Below are positions 50,046 to 58,814 of a DNA stretch of 64,000 nt, in pieces. Positions within the stretch are counted from its first letter, which is position 1. Each line of letters begins with the position of its first letter. The notes beneath the pieces were generated by a model. The model saw nothing but the letters and a program-made list of their open reading frames with translations. It was not told the origin of the DNA and made no database searches. The stretch comes from JAKAFX01 sp049965715 (GTDB lineage: Archaea; Thermoplasmatota; Thermoplasmata; Thermoplasmatales; Thermoplasmataceae). The stretch spans positions 1 to 64,000 of the forward strand of contig JBMFWA010000009.1 of assembly GCA_049965715.1 (NCBI GenBank), written 5' to 3'. The translations under genes were made by a program, and so were the position numbers.

Positions 50046-51533
50046 CTAATCCGGCCTCACTGTCCGGTTGAGAGCAATATTGGTGCTCAGCCAGAGCACT
50101 GGAAATGATGTTATAATGAGAATAATAGCGAAAATGGATACAGCGTAGCCCGCAAACATGTACCAGGGGTTGATTCTCAGTTCCAGCGACGAATAGAGCA
50201 TTACGAGCCCGGTAAGACTGAACATCATGGATACAGATTCCATAAGAATCCCTCTGGCCCGATCCTTGAGGCCATGATAGAGAATGCCCGTCACTATACC
50301 AGAGAGGAAGGTCAGTATAACCATGAGGGCATAAACAGCGGTGTTTGTTATCACGGATTCTGTAACAGAAGGAACAAACCATGTGAACATGAAAACAGTT
50401 GATGTGATGAACAGTGAAAGTGATCGGGCAGTGTCCAGTTTAAAATTAAGAAACATGACTTTGCTGAGAAACCAAAAGAAGATTACCCCGCTCAGGAACA
50501 TCAGAATATTCACCCCAAAGATAAAGTAAATACTGTACTGAAAACCTGCAAGGCTCCCTAAGAAGAGGATAACGATTGGGGCGACCATTGGAAGAGTCAT
50601 GATCCGGCTCGTCAGAATTCCACCGAAAAAGCTCTTTTCAAGGGGTCTGTACCTCCTCCCCCTGATGAAGTAGAAATACAGGAGCATATTCGTGAAGAGC
50701 ACAAGGAGGACGCCTTCTATTATTAAGGGATAGATCAGGATGGACACAAGAAGCGAAGCTATTGCCGGTAGAGTGGCGATGAGCCCCTCGCACTGGCAGC
50801 TCACCGCGATCAGGGCAGATGAAACCGCATTTGATGCGACATAGGACCTGTCCCTGCTGACAAGGCTGAAGATGAAGGTGAAATTCTGAACTATGAGAGA
50901 AAGATCGAGAAGGATGAGAAGCATGTACTGTATGCTCAATGTAGTGACGAAAGTGTTGGAGTAAAGAATAAGGGAGTACGCGAAGAGTGCAGGAACTCCC
51001 GCGGGGTTTTCATCATCATAAATAGATCCGATCAGAAGTCTGCCTGTTCCAATGGTGTTCACACGGAGTATCCCGGAAACGAGCAGCATGAAGAGCCCCA
51101 GGATTATAAAGGTCAATAACGCAACGCGGTTCCCCCTTCCCGGATTCTCATCGCTGTAAATCAGGAGTGAGAATAGCAAGGCGATCACAAGAAACGGCAG
51201 AAAAAGGAGGTTTGTGAATATCAGCACAACCACCCTTAGTGCCGCTGCATATGTATCTGGTGCTTTGAAAACAGGGTTTGGGGTCACCAGTATAAGAAGT
51301 ATAATAATGAACATGAATGAAAGCATAAGATAGCGTCTCACTGAAGGGAAACCCAAATTACCGCTTATCAGGGATAACGATAATAAAAGGAAAAGTAAGA
51401 TCAGCAGGAACGAAAGATCAACCACACCCGGTTCGATGTAAACAAGATTATCGCGGAAAAGAAAAAAGAAATAGGCAACCAGGGAGGTTATAACCACAAG
51501 GTATCTTGCTATTCTCCAGGCGACCCCTTTCAT
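50046..51533 (-). CDS. Large polytopic membrane protein of the oxidase cluster, unknown
   Basis: About 495 residues with roughly 13-14 hydrophobic helices. No family is recognised. A conserved-looking feature is the short membrane-edge segment SCQCEGLIATLP, a CxC-E motif that could hold a metal. Its start (ATG 51533) overlaps the stop of the heme O synthase gene by four bases. Its position between ctaB and a membrane protease in a respiratory operon suggests a role in oxidase assembly, copper handling or quinol chemistry, but this is inference. Confidence 0.6.
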   Translation of the reverse strand: MKGVAWRIARYLVVITSLVAYFFFLFRDNLVYIEPGVVDLSFLLILLFLLLSLSLISGNLGFPSVRRYLMLSFMFIIILLILVTPNPVFKAPDTYAAALRVVVLIFTNLLFLPFLVIALLFSLLIYSDENPGRGNRVALLTFIILGLFMLLVSGILRVNTIGTGRLLIGSIYDDENPAGVPALFAYSLILYSNTFVTTLSIQYMLLILLDLSLIVQNFTFIFSLVSRDRSYVASNAVSSALIAVSCQCEGLIATLPAIASLLVSILIYPLIIEGVLLVLFTNMLLYFYFIRGRRYRPLEKSFFGGILTSRIMTLPMVAPIVILFLGSLAGFQYSIYFIFGVNILMFLSGVIFFWFLSKVMFLNFKLDTARSLSLFITSTVFMFTWFVPSVTESVITNTAVYALMVILTFLSGIVTGILYHGLKDRARGILMESVSMMFSLTGLVMLYSSLELRINPWYMFAGYAVSIFAIILIITSFPVLWLSTNIALNRTVRPD

Positions 51534-52390
51534 GCAACGATCCACCATATGGAGACCAGAAGTATGAGAAGATAAAGATTGGTGTAATGGAACGTTTTCC
51601 TGAAGGACCTCACCGACAGTTTATCCGCATAGGATGCTATCAGATAGTACACCAGTATCGCGTCTGCAATTATAGCGGCAAAAAAGTATAACCTGCCCAC
51701 GGAGATCTGGTGAAAAAACAGCGGGAGCAGACTGTATACAATCATAACCACTGTGTTGATTACTATGTATTTAGCAGCCATTGGTTGACCGACAACTGAG
51801 GGAAGCATCGGGATTCCTGCCTGTTTGTACTCTTCACTTGTGCCCATTGCCAGGCTCCAGAAGTGCGTAGGGGTCCATACGAAAACCAGCATTGCAATGA
51901 ATAGGGCTGTCCATGAAATCCCGCCGGTCACAGACGCCCATCCGGCGAGTGCAGGAAAACTGCCTGCAATACCTCCTATAACTATGTTAAGGCTTGTTCT
52001 TCTCTTAAGCATTATCGTGTAAAGAACAACATAGCTCAGGAATCCTGCAAAGATGAATATCATTGTCAACAGATTGATGAATATATATGACATTGCAAGT
52101 GAAAAGGCAAGCATTATCAGTGCCATTGCAGTTATTCGCCTGTAACTTTCCCTGTTAACTATTTCCTTCCTGTAGGATGTTCTCTTCATCTTCCAGTCCA
52201 GATCCATGTCATAGACATTATTGAGAATAGAGGCAGACATCGAGGCAAAAGCACCAGCAATGATCAGTGGAAGAATAAGAATCAGCTTTGAGGACGCGGC
52301 AGGAGCAGAGACAAATCCGGTCACTGCAACTATAAGGATCAGGAGGGTTATTTCAGCCTTAGAAATTCTTAAAAAATCCTTCAAATTCAT
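51530..52390 (-). CDS. ctaB: Protoheme IX farnesyltransferase (heme O synthase)
   Basis: UbiA-family membrane enzyme of 286 residues that attaches a farnesyl chain to heme B, giving heme O for the oxidase. The Asp-rich motif NNVYDMDLDWKMKRT, the loop LKRRTSLNIVIGGIAGSFPALAGW and WTPTHFWSLA are diagnostic. Nine helices are visible. It overlaps the cupredoxin gene by 32 bases and the next gene by four. Heme A synthase is not seen in the window, so the oxidase may use heme O or an As-type heme. Confidence 0.9.
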   Translation of the reverse strand: MNLKDFLRISKAEITLLILIVAVTGFVSAPAASSKLILILPLIIAGAFASMSASILNNVYDMDLDWKMKRTSYRKEIVNRESYRRITAMALIMLAFSLAMSYIFINLLTMIFIFAGFLSYVVLYTIMLKRRTSLNIVIGGIAGSFPALAGWASVTGGISWTALFIAMLVFVWTPTHFWSLAMGTSEEYKQAGIPMLPSVVGQPMAAKYIVINTVVMIVYSLLPLFFHQISVGRLYFFAAIIADAILVYYLIASYADKLSVRSFRKTFHYTNLYLLILLVSIWWIVA

Positions 52391-53924
52391 TATTCTGACC
52401 TTCTGTTGCTCCAGCGGATGTAACAGTATTCTTTACTAATACTAAACTGTTGACTGATACTGAAGCCGTTGATGAGGATGCCGTGGAGCTGGTCACGTTT
52501 ATGGATGAAACAGCTGTATATGGGTGGTATGAATCCCAGTAAGTGTATACTGATACATTGGAGAACAGATAATAGCCCATCGATGAGTGTATCGTGTTAT
52601 TGACCTCCGCAACTAGAGTACTGTTCTGGAGACTTTCATTCGGGCCAGGATTTATTCTTAGAGCATGATACAGTCCGTCCTCATTGATCAGACTGAACCT
52701 TACCATGGTTCCAACCGTAATATTGAACACGGGATTCACCGGCCCTTTTGAATAATTCCAGCCATTGGCGTCAGCATATAGCGTTATGTTAACCTCCCTG
52801 TTATAGAAGAGTATGGAATCTCTGTTCACATTCGTGGTAGAATTATATTTTACATTGAAAGCTGCATATCCATAAAAGGCAAATTCAGAGACACTTGAAT
52901 GGTTGGTGTTATTCTGGATATAGGCGAACGGAGAGTGCGAATAATTGAGGAGAATGATTGAATAATTAAAATGACCAGAATCTATCACATTGAAGATCAA
53001 TTCTGAGCCATTCATTGCGGGAAGAGTCCAGTTGAGACTGCCGTTGAGTTCAAGCCCATGCTCCGAAGCGAGGAGCGATATACTCTTGTTGTAGGATACA
53101 ACGAATATGTGCCCCTCCGTCAGCGACGGGAAATAGGAATCCCAGTAAGTGTATTCTCCAATCCTGTTGAAGAAGACCTGAACTGTTGCTATGGCGCCGT
53201 TGACGTTACCCATCCTCGATGCATTTATGAGTGTGGCATTGTAATCGCTTTCGGCACTGCCAGGTGCGATCACAAAGGAATGATCGGACGTTCCGTTTTG
53301 TCTGATCTGGAACCTGACAAGTGAACCGTTCTGGTAGTACAGGGTTGGATTGACAACTCCACTGGAGCTTATGAAACCACTGTTTGTGGAAATAAGGCTG
53401 GTATTATGGTTGACACTCATGTTTGAAGGAGGGGTCGGGAACGTGTAGACGTGTGATGGCAGACTGGAGTTGACATATATTAGCCCGACCATCGTGGTTG
53501 GATGAACTGTGCACCAGTAGGTGTATACGCCAACCTTGGGGAAATATGCAGTGGCATGGGAAACTGCACCAGGCGTTGTTGTTATCTGTGAAATTGAAAG
53601 GAGCGTGTCAAACACTGTACTTTCAGAAGGGCCGGGATTGATGGTAAAGGTATGCGGCTGGCCGTCCTCTTCTATCACCGTGAAATGAACCACTGTACCA
53701 TTGAGAATAGTTATAGTCGGATTCACTGTTCCATGCCCGTAGTCCCATCCGCTGGCATCTGCCCATATTGTGATGTTAACAGAATGTGGCGCATTGGCAG
53801 GAGCAGCCGGTAATGAAAAAGACGAGGTCTGTGGATAGTCAAGAGCCAGATAAAGGCCCATTGAAACTATCAGGAGTATCAGTACAGCGAATACAACACC
53901 AGTTTTACTTCCCTTTTCAGTCAT
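52359..53924 (-). CDS. Membrane-anchored multi-cupredoxin protein
   Basis: A 521-residue protein: an N-terminal signal-anchor (about 9-28), then about four cupredoxin-like units. Unit 1 (about 45-152) has a complete type-1 copper set, H91 (QPHTF), C138, H141 and M145. Unit 2 (about 165-276) keeps H215, but Asp262 replaces the Cys and Phe replaces the second His. Unit 4 (about 385-475) also has YWD in place of YWC. The protein probably sits outside the membrane as electron carrier for the adjacent oxidase, like sulfocyanin. Only one of its units can bind type-1 copper. Confidence 0.8.
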   Translation of the reverse strand: MTEKGSKTGVVFAVLILLIVSMGLYLALDYPQTSSFSLPAAPANAPHSVNITIWADASGWDYGHGTVNPTITILNGTVVHFTVIEEDGQPHTFTINPGPSESTVFDTLLSISQITTTPGAVSHATAYFPKVGVYTYWCTVHPTTMVGLIYVNSSLPSHVYTFPTPPSNMSVNHNTSLISTNSGFISSSGVVNPTLYYQNGSLVRFQIRQNGTSDHSFVIAPGSAESDYNATLINASRMGNVNGAIATVQVFFNRIGEYTYWDSYFPSLTEGHIFVVSYNKSISLLASEHGLELNGSLNWTLPAMNGSELIFNVIDSGHFNYSIILLNYSHSPFAYIQNNTNHSSVSEFAFYGYAAFNVKYNSTTNVNRDSILFYNREVNITLYADANGWNYSKGPVNPVFNITVGTMVRFSLINEDGLYHALRINPGPNESLQNSTLVAEVNNTIHSSMGYYLFSNVSVYTYWDSYHPYTAVSSINVTSSTASSSTASVSVNSLVLVKNTVTSAGATEGQNNEFEGFFKNF

Positions 53925-53934
53925 TAGATTTCAC

Positions 53935-55650
53935 CTATGATATACTCTCGGATGGAACATCAGGGACACCTTTGTCTAAAGGTTGAGGCTTATTATGGCC
54001 GACGTTTGCAGGAACATCGAGAACATTATCCTCCGAAGTCGAGGGGGTGTGGAGCCAGCTGACTGCCATATTGTAAAGGAAAACCAGCTGTCCTATACCT
54101 ATGATCACACCACCAAGGATTGAAGCATCCTGGTAGGGCTGGAACCAAGGGAAATAACCTGCTACCGCCCTTGGCATTCCAATGAAACCACCGACAGACC
54201 ATGCAAACGACATTATGAGAGATCCTATTGCAGTCAGGTAAAAGTGGGCCCTGGCAAGAATCACGTTGTAGGTTCTTCCTCCACTGATTGTGGGAAATAT
54301 AGTGTAAAAAGCAGCAAACGTTATTCCTGTGGTGACGCCCATGAATATGAAATGGAAGTGTCCGGTGACCCAGTAAGTGCCGTGAATAAGCTGATTCAGT
54401 CCCTGGTTAACCTGCATTACACCTGTTATTCCTCCTATTATGAAATCTATAATCCCGTTGATAACAAAAAGCATCGGCGTGGTCATCCTGATCTTGTTGG
54501 CTTTCCACAATGTGGCAATCCAGTTGAAGACAGTGATTGCAGACGGTATTACAACAGCAAAGGAGGTTGTTTCAAATAGAAGCACCCAGTCGTATCCAAG
54601 ACCCGAGTTCAGAAGGTGATGCCCGAACACCGACATGCTCAATGCAGTAAGCAGGCCGAGTCCAAAAACGCCGGATCTGTAACTGAAAACACTGGCATCC
54701 GTAAATTTCGCGATAAGTTCGTAAATCAGACCGAAAAACGGAATTACAGCTATGTAAACTATGGGGTGTCCCCACCACCAGAATAGAATCGCGAAGAGAA
54801 GAACCTGCCCGTTTGCAGCGGTGAAGAAGACAGGGTTGAAATAATCGTAGAACAGCATGCCAAGTCCCACCATTATGGGCGGCGCTGAAACTATGATCAT
54901 GAGTACTGTAAAAAATATCGACCATGAGAACAGAGACATCTCACCCATGTTCATGTTTCTGTCCCTGTCGAACAGGATTATCTGCAGAATGTTAACGCTG
55001 GCAACCATGATTCCAAGAAATATGAAGATCATGCCAAGCACACCAAGCCAGGCGTATAAGCCTCCGCCGTTTGGTGTCAGCTGGAGGCTCAGGGGAGGAT
55101 ACATGTACCATCTGAATGAGGCTCTGGATAGAAGGAAAAGGCCAGCGCCGAATAACCAGAGCCAGTATGCCACAGAAGCATAACTTCCTCTGGTGTCCCG
55201 CCACAGCTTCAAATGGGATGGGAGCAGGAAATAGCCAAGCCCGATGGCGCTTCCCACCGCCCACATGTAAATCATCAGTGTCGCATGCTGAGTCAGGAGG
55301 ACATTGTAGGCATCAGGCGTCAGGAGAGAAGGTGTACTGTAGGTCAGACTCAACCTCATGGTCAGGCCAAAAGTCCCCGCTATAAAGAAGAAAAGTATGC
55401 TGGTTACCAGATATCTCAGGCCGATGCTCCTCGCATCATCATCCAGGAAAATATTCCAGCTGATTATGCTGTGCCTGCCTGGTGCAGTATCCCTTCTATA
55501 CTGCTTCGCATCATCGTAACCATTCTCCTGTGCTATTTTAGAAATTGCATTCCTGCGTGAAGCAAGCAGGTAATAGAGACCGAACATCGCCAGGGAGACA
55601 GCAGAAAGTATCACTGCCACGGTGATCATGAAACCGACATAATCAGACAT
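53935..55650 (-). CDS. Heme-copper oxidase subunit I, B-type like
   Basis: A 571-residue catalytic subunit. His in QHATLMIYMW is the low-spin heme ligand. GHPIVYIAVIPFFG holds one CuB His and the cross-linked Tyr but Ile in place of the Glu of A1 oxidases. VFGHHLLNSG gives the other CuB His pair. YWVTGHFHF provides the remaining heme ligands and matches B-type (ba3) oxidases. About 13 helices are visible. The ATG lies one base after the subunit II stop. Confidence 0.92.
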   Translation of the reverse strand: MSDYVGFMITVAVILSAVSLAMFGLYYLLASRRNAISKIAQENGYDDAKQYRRDTAPGRHSIISWNIFLDDDARSIGLRYLVTSILFFFIAGTFGLTMRLSLTYSTPSLLTPDAYNVLLTQHATLMIYMWAVGSAIGLGYFLLPSHLKLWRDTRGSYASVAYWLWLFGAGLFLLSRASFRWYMYPPLSLQLTPNGGGLYAWLGVLGMIFIFLGIMVASVNILQIILFDRDRNMNMGEMSLFSWSIFFTVLMIIVSAPPIMVGLGMLFYDYFNPVFFTAANGQVLLFAILFWWWGHPIVYIAVIPFFGLIYELIAKFTDASVFSYRSGVFGLGLLTALSMSVFGHHLLNSGLGYDWVLLFETTSFAVVIPSAITVFNWIATLWKANKIRMTTPMLFVINGIIDFIIGGITGVMQVNQGLNQLIHGTYWVTGHFHFIFMGVTTGITFAAFYTIFPTISGGRTYNVILARAHFYLTAIGSLIMSFAWSVGGFIGMPRAVAGYFPWFQPYQDASILGGVIIGIGQLVFLYNMAVSWLHTPSTSEDNVLDVPANVGHNKPQPLDKGVPDVPSESIS

Positions 55651-55651
55651 T

Positions 55652-56095
55652 CTAACTCACCACCGTCATGTATCCCCTCATTTCATAGTGATATTCACCA
55701 CAGTACTCAACGCATTCGAAAAAGAAAGTCCCTGTCTGAGTGGGCGTGAACTGAATCTCATTCGTCTGTCCTGGGACAGCATATGACTGCACATCCATCT
55801 GTGGAATGTAGAGGTCATGAATGACATCAGTGGAATTGACCAGAAGGGTTACCCTCTCGTTAACCGTCACGGTGAAGGCATTGACTGTGGAAGTATTGTT
55901 GGAATACACAAAAGTCCATGCCCACTGATGGCCGATTACGTGGATTACAGTGCCATCTGTCACGTTAGTGCCAGTGGGATCATGTGAAATGGATTCAGAA
56001 ATCTTGTTGATTGTTCCATAATTCGCTACAGCGGACCCTATAAGAATCACAAGGACTGCAATCATGAAGTATACCTCAAGTCTCTGTTTGTTCAT
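55652..56095 (-). CDS. Heme-copper oxidase subunit II (CuA)
   Basis: A 147-residue subunit with one N-terminal membrane helix and a cupredoxin domain. The CuA ligands are in the C-terminal CVEYCGEYHYEM (C128, C132, H136, M139), and a further His is in DVIHDLYIP. The single helix is typical of B-type subunit II. It overlaps the preceding small gene by four bases. Confidence 0.9.
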   Translation of the reverse strand: MNKQRLEVYFMIAVLVILIGSAVANYGTINKISESISHDPTGTNVTDGTVIHVIGHQWAWTFVYSNNTSTVNAFTVTVNERVTLLVNSTDVIHDLYIPQMDVQSYAVPGQTNEIQFTPTQTGTFFFECVEYCGEYHYEMRGYMTVVS

Positions 56096-56340
56096 TTGAA
56101 ATCCTCCCAGTTATAAGTCTTGTCTGTTTTCTTGAAAATAGGGTAGACAACCAAAGAGATTGTAAAAGCACCGGAGGCAATACCGGTCGCCATGTATGCT
56201 GATATGATGGGAGCAGAATCGGAGCCTATATTACTCCCGAAGAACAGACTGAAATGGTACATAAGGATGAAATAAAAAATCACGCCAATGATAACTGCAC
56301 CTATGAAAAATCCGACAACCAGATTTTGATTATGCGTCAC
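56092..56340 (-). CDS. Small membrane protein of the oxidase operon
   Basis: An 82-residue protein with two hydrophobic helices (about 8-30 and 44-67) and a polar C-terminus ending NWEDFK. It is first in the respiratory operon, with a GTG start at 56340 and a TATA-like box centred 25 bases upstream. It may be a small oxidase subunit or assembly factor. No family is recognised by eye. Confidence 0.6.
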   Translation of the reverse strand: MTHNQNLVVGFFIGAVIIGVIFYFILMYHFSLFFGSNIGSDSAPIISAYMATGIASGAFTISLVVYPIFKKTDKTYNWEDFK

Positions 56341-56360
56341 AAATTGGAATAATCTAATTG

Positions 56361-56369
56361 TATTTAATC
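56361..56369 (-). promoter_or_regulatory. TATA-like box for the oxidase operon
   Basis: On the minus strand GATTAAATA is centred about 25 bases upstream of the GTG at 56340. No other promoter-like gap occurs in the seven genes that follow. Confidence 0.45.
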
Positions 56370-56622
56370 GTTTTTGAAAACTAGTATGGGCTTATCCGGT
56401 ATGTTAAAACATAGTGATTATTATATGCGTGGCGAAAGATATATCAAAACCACATTCTGGATGAAAATCTGACGTCAGATCTTTTTGTTTACACTGGAAA
56501 TTACGCAAATTCTTACTGGAGATGATGGGGTGATCAATCATCACAATCCTTGATGTTGCCTGGCTGAATCATTCAATGAATGCTGTGATAAAAGATATAA
56601 GGGATATTTAGTTGTCCCATCA

Positions 56623-58185
56623 ATGATTTCTGACCTTTACATACTTCTCCTCGCCTTGATTTTATGGGGGCTTCTGATCATTGGACTGGGCCCTATTATC
56701 AAAAAGAGCAAGCATTTCTCCCTTTACGGCCCGGCGATAATGGTTAAGGCTGTGAGGAACAGGGGCCTGCTTGATAAATTCTCCAGAATCATTCCAAAAG
56801 ACTTCACATCGAAACTTTTTGTCGTTGCAACATACTCGTTCCTGATTTTTGGGATGGCTTTTCTCCTTTACGAAGCGTACCTTTCGCTCCAGATAAAGGT
56901 CTCTTCCGCCCCCAATGCCGCATCCTTTTTGATACTCCCAGGTATAAACCCTTTCATTCCAGTGTTTTATGGAACATTTGCACTGGTCTTTTCTGTGGTC
57001 ATTCATGAGATCATGCATGGAGTCATCGCAAGGAAGCATAACATATCTGTAAAGTCTGTTGGAGGACTTTTCTTTGTGATTCCCATAGGCGCTTTCGTGG
57101 AACCGGATCCTGACCAGATGGCCGCGGCGGACCCTGTGGTAAGGAGGAGAATATTTGCAGCTGGACCGGCAACAAACATCATTCTTTCCATAATTTTCTT
57201 TATACTGCTTGTGGCAGTTCTCATGCCGTCTGCCCAGCCTATCCACCAGGGGCTCTATGTAACTCAAAATTTACCGAGCTCCTCGGTCGCTTCTGCTGGA
57301 ATAGGGGACGGCAGTGAACTGATATCATTTGCGAACTACTCAGGTCAGAATTTTTCGAATCTTGAGTATAACAGTGCAATATCTCCGGGTACAATGGAAT
57401 CTGCAGTCTTTTTTCACAATGGTCTTACAACTAATATAAAAATGCCTGCAGGCATATATATTGTCTCCCTGGTTCCGGGCTTCCCGGGAGAAAAAGCTGG
57501 TCTCAGGACTGGACAGATATTCTATTCCATTGACGGTACGATTATATATAACATGAACAATCTCACGCAAAAACTTGATTCAATCCCCCCTGGCAAAACC
57601 ATTCCGGTAGAAATGATAAACTGGAATCAGAATAACGGTTCAGAAAGCATTCAGGTTTATGAGATCACCACTGTCTCCACGTATTCTTATTACGAACAGG
57701 TCTCTCCGCTGGCAAATAATCCTGCCTACAGGAATGAGAGCTTTATCGGATTCTCCCCAGCTTACATAGGCATAGTTGGAATGCCCATCAGCACTCTCAA
57801 AACACTGATTTTCGGCAGTTCTGCCCTGTCTTTTACAAGGGACGGAGTGCTTGAAACGCTTGCATTACCGTTCCTTGGGCTCTCACCGGTTCCATCGTCA
57901 GTGATGTCGCTTTTCACCGTGGGAAACCCATTGATATTCTGGTTTACAGTGAATCTTTTCTTCTGGCTGTTCTGGATGAACTTCCTGCTTGGCCTGACAA
58001 ACGCACTGCCTATTTTTGTGTTTGACGGCGGCCAGTTTTTCCGCGACACCCTTTTAATCGCCTCACGCAGGCCCAGGTTCAAATATTTTGCATCGCAGAA
58101 AAACATCAATAAAACCATGATGGCTGTGGGGCTGCTTGTGATTTTTCTGATCATCTGGCAGATTGTTGTTCCGGAAATAATTTAA
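56623..58185 (+). CDS. Site-2 protease family (M50) membrane metalloprotease
   Basis: A 520-residue intramembrane zinc protease. The zinc motif HEIMH is at 128-132, and the second motif, FDGG with metal-binding Asp near 468, is in the C-terminal helices. Between them is a long soluble insert with a PDZ-like stretch (GFPGEKAGLRTGQIFYSIDG). About seven helices are visible. Such enzymes cleave membrane-bound regulators or misfolded proteins. An AGATATAAGG element lies about 24 bases upstream. It is a single gene directly before the Hsp70 operon. Confidence 0.88.
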   Translation: MISDLYILLLALILWGLLIIGLGPIIKKSKHFSLYGPAIMVKAVRNRGLLDKFSRIIPKDFTSKLFVVATYSFLIFGMAFLLYEAYLSLQIKVSSAPNAASFLILPGINPFIPVFYGTFALVFSVVIHEIMHGVIARKHNISVKSVGGLFFVIPIGAFVEPDPDQMAAADPVVRRRIFAAGPATNIILSIIFFILLVAVLMPSAQPIHQGLYVTQNLPSSSVASAGIGDGSELISFANYSGQNFSNLEYNSAISPGTMESAVFFHNGLTTNIKMPAGIYIVSLVPGFPGEKAGLRTGQIFYSIDGTIIYNMNNLTQKLDSIPPGKTIPVEMINWNQNNGSESIQVYEITTVSTYSYYEQVSPLANNPAYRNESFIGFSPAYIGIVGMPISTLKTLIFGSSALSFTRDGVLETLALPFLGLSPVPSSVMSLFTVGNPLIFWFTVNLFFWLFWMNFLLGLTNALPIFVFDGGQFFRDTLLIASRRPRFKYFASQKNINKTMMAVGLLVIFLIIWQIVVPEII

Positions 58186-58242
58186 GTATGGTAACCCTCA
58201 GAGAACCGTAATCAGGTCTTTACATGTTGACCGACGAGCAAT

Positions 58243-58252
58243 GTTTATATAG
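58243..58252 (+). promoter_or_regulatory. TATA-like box for grpE-dnaK-dnaJ
   Basis: GTTTATATAG is centred about 24 bases upstream of the ATG at 58272. An in-frame start at 58224 lies before it and is therefore unlikely to be used. Confidence 0.5.
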
Positions 58253-58271
58253 AAGAACAAATTTACAAGGG

Positions 58272-58808
58272 ATGGCCCGATTCAACTCCAAACAGAAGTT
58301 TGAATATCCACCATTTCTGGAGGAACTCGATGTCTCAAGGCAGATAGCAGCAAAAAAGGATCGGCTGAAATATGAGAAACTCGAGGATCAGATCGAAAAG
58401 ATCGAGCGGGCAAATATAGAAACAAGGAATATCATGGTGCGGCAGATAGCTGATCTGGAGAACCTGATAAAGGCAAAAGACAGGGAAAAGGAGCAGATGA
58501 AGAAAGTTGCTGGAAAAGAAATAATCCTGGCACTGCTACCTGTGCTTGATTCCCTGGAGGCAGGTCTCAGATCCGATCCGGAGAATAAGTCTCTGGTGGC
58601 TATAAGCGACATGATAAACAAGTCTCTCGCAAAGGTTGGTCTCAGAAGCATTGATGCAAATGGCAAAAAATATGATCCATTTCTGCATGAGGTGATAGCA
58701 CTGGCAGAGGATGGAGAGGATGGAATCGTACAGAGTGAGGTCCAGAAGGGATACTTATTGAATGACGAGGTCATTAGAACTTCAAAAGTGATAGTGAGCA
58801 AAAGGTGA
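58272..58808 (+). CDS. grpE: Nucleotide exchange factor GrpE
   Basis: A 178-residue co-chaperone that releases ADP from DnaK. A long N-terminal coiled coil (about 20-75) is followed by the beta-wing domain with PVLDSLEAGL and the region YDPFLHEVIALAEDG. ATG 58272 follows a TATA box at leaderless distance. The dnaK start is six bases past the stop. The order grpE-dnaK-dnaJ is that of bacterial operons, consistent with the accepted view that archaeal Hsp70 came from bacteria. Confidence 0.88.
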   Translation: MARFNSKQKFEYPPFLEELDVSRQIAAKKDRLKYEKLEDQIEKIERANIETRNIMVRQIADLENLIKAKDREKEQMKKVAGKEIILALLPVLDSLEAGLRSDPENKSLVAISDMINKSLAKVGLRSIDANGKKYDPFLHEVIALAEDGEDGIVQSEVQKGYLLNDEVIRTSKVIVSKR

Positions 58809-58814
58809 TAAAAA

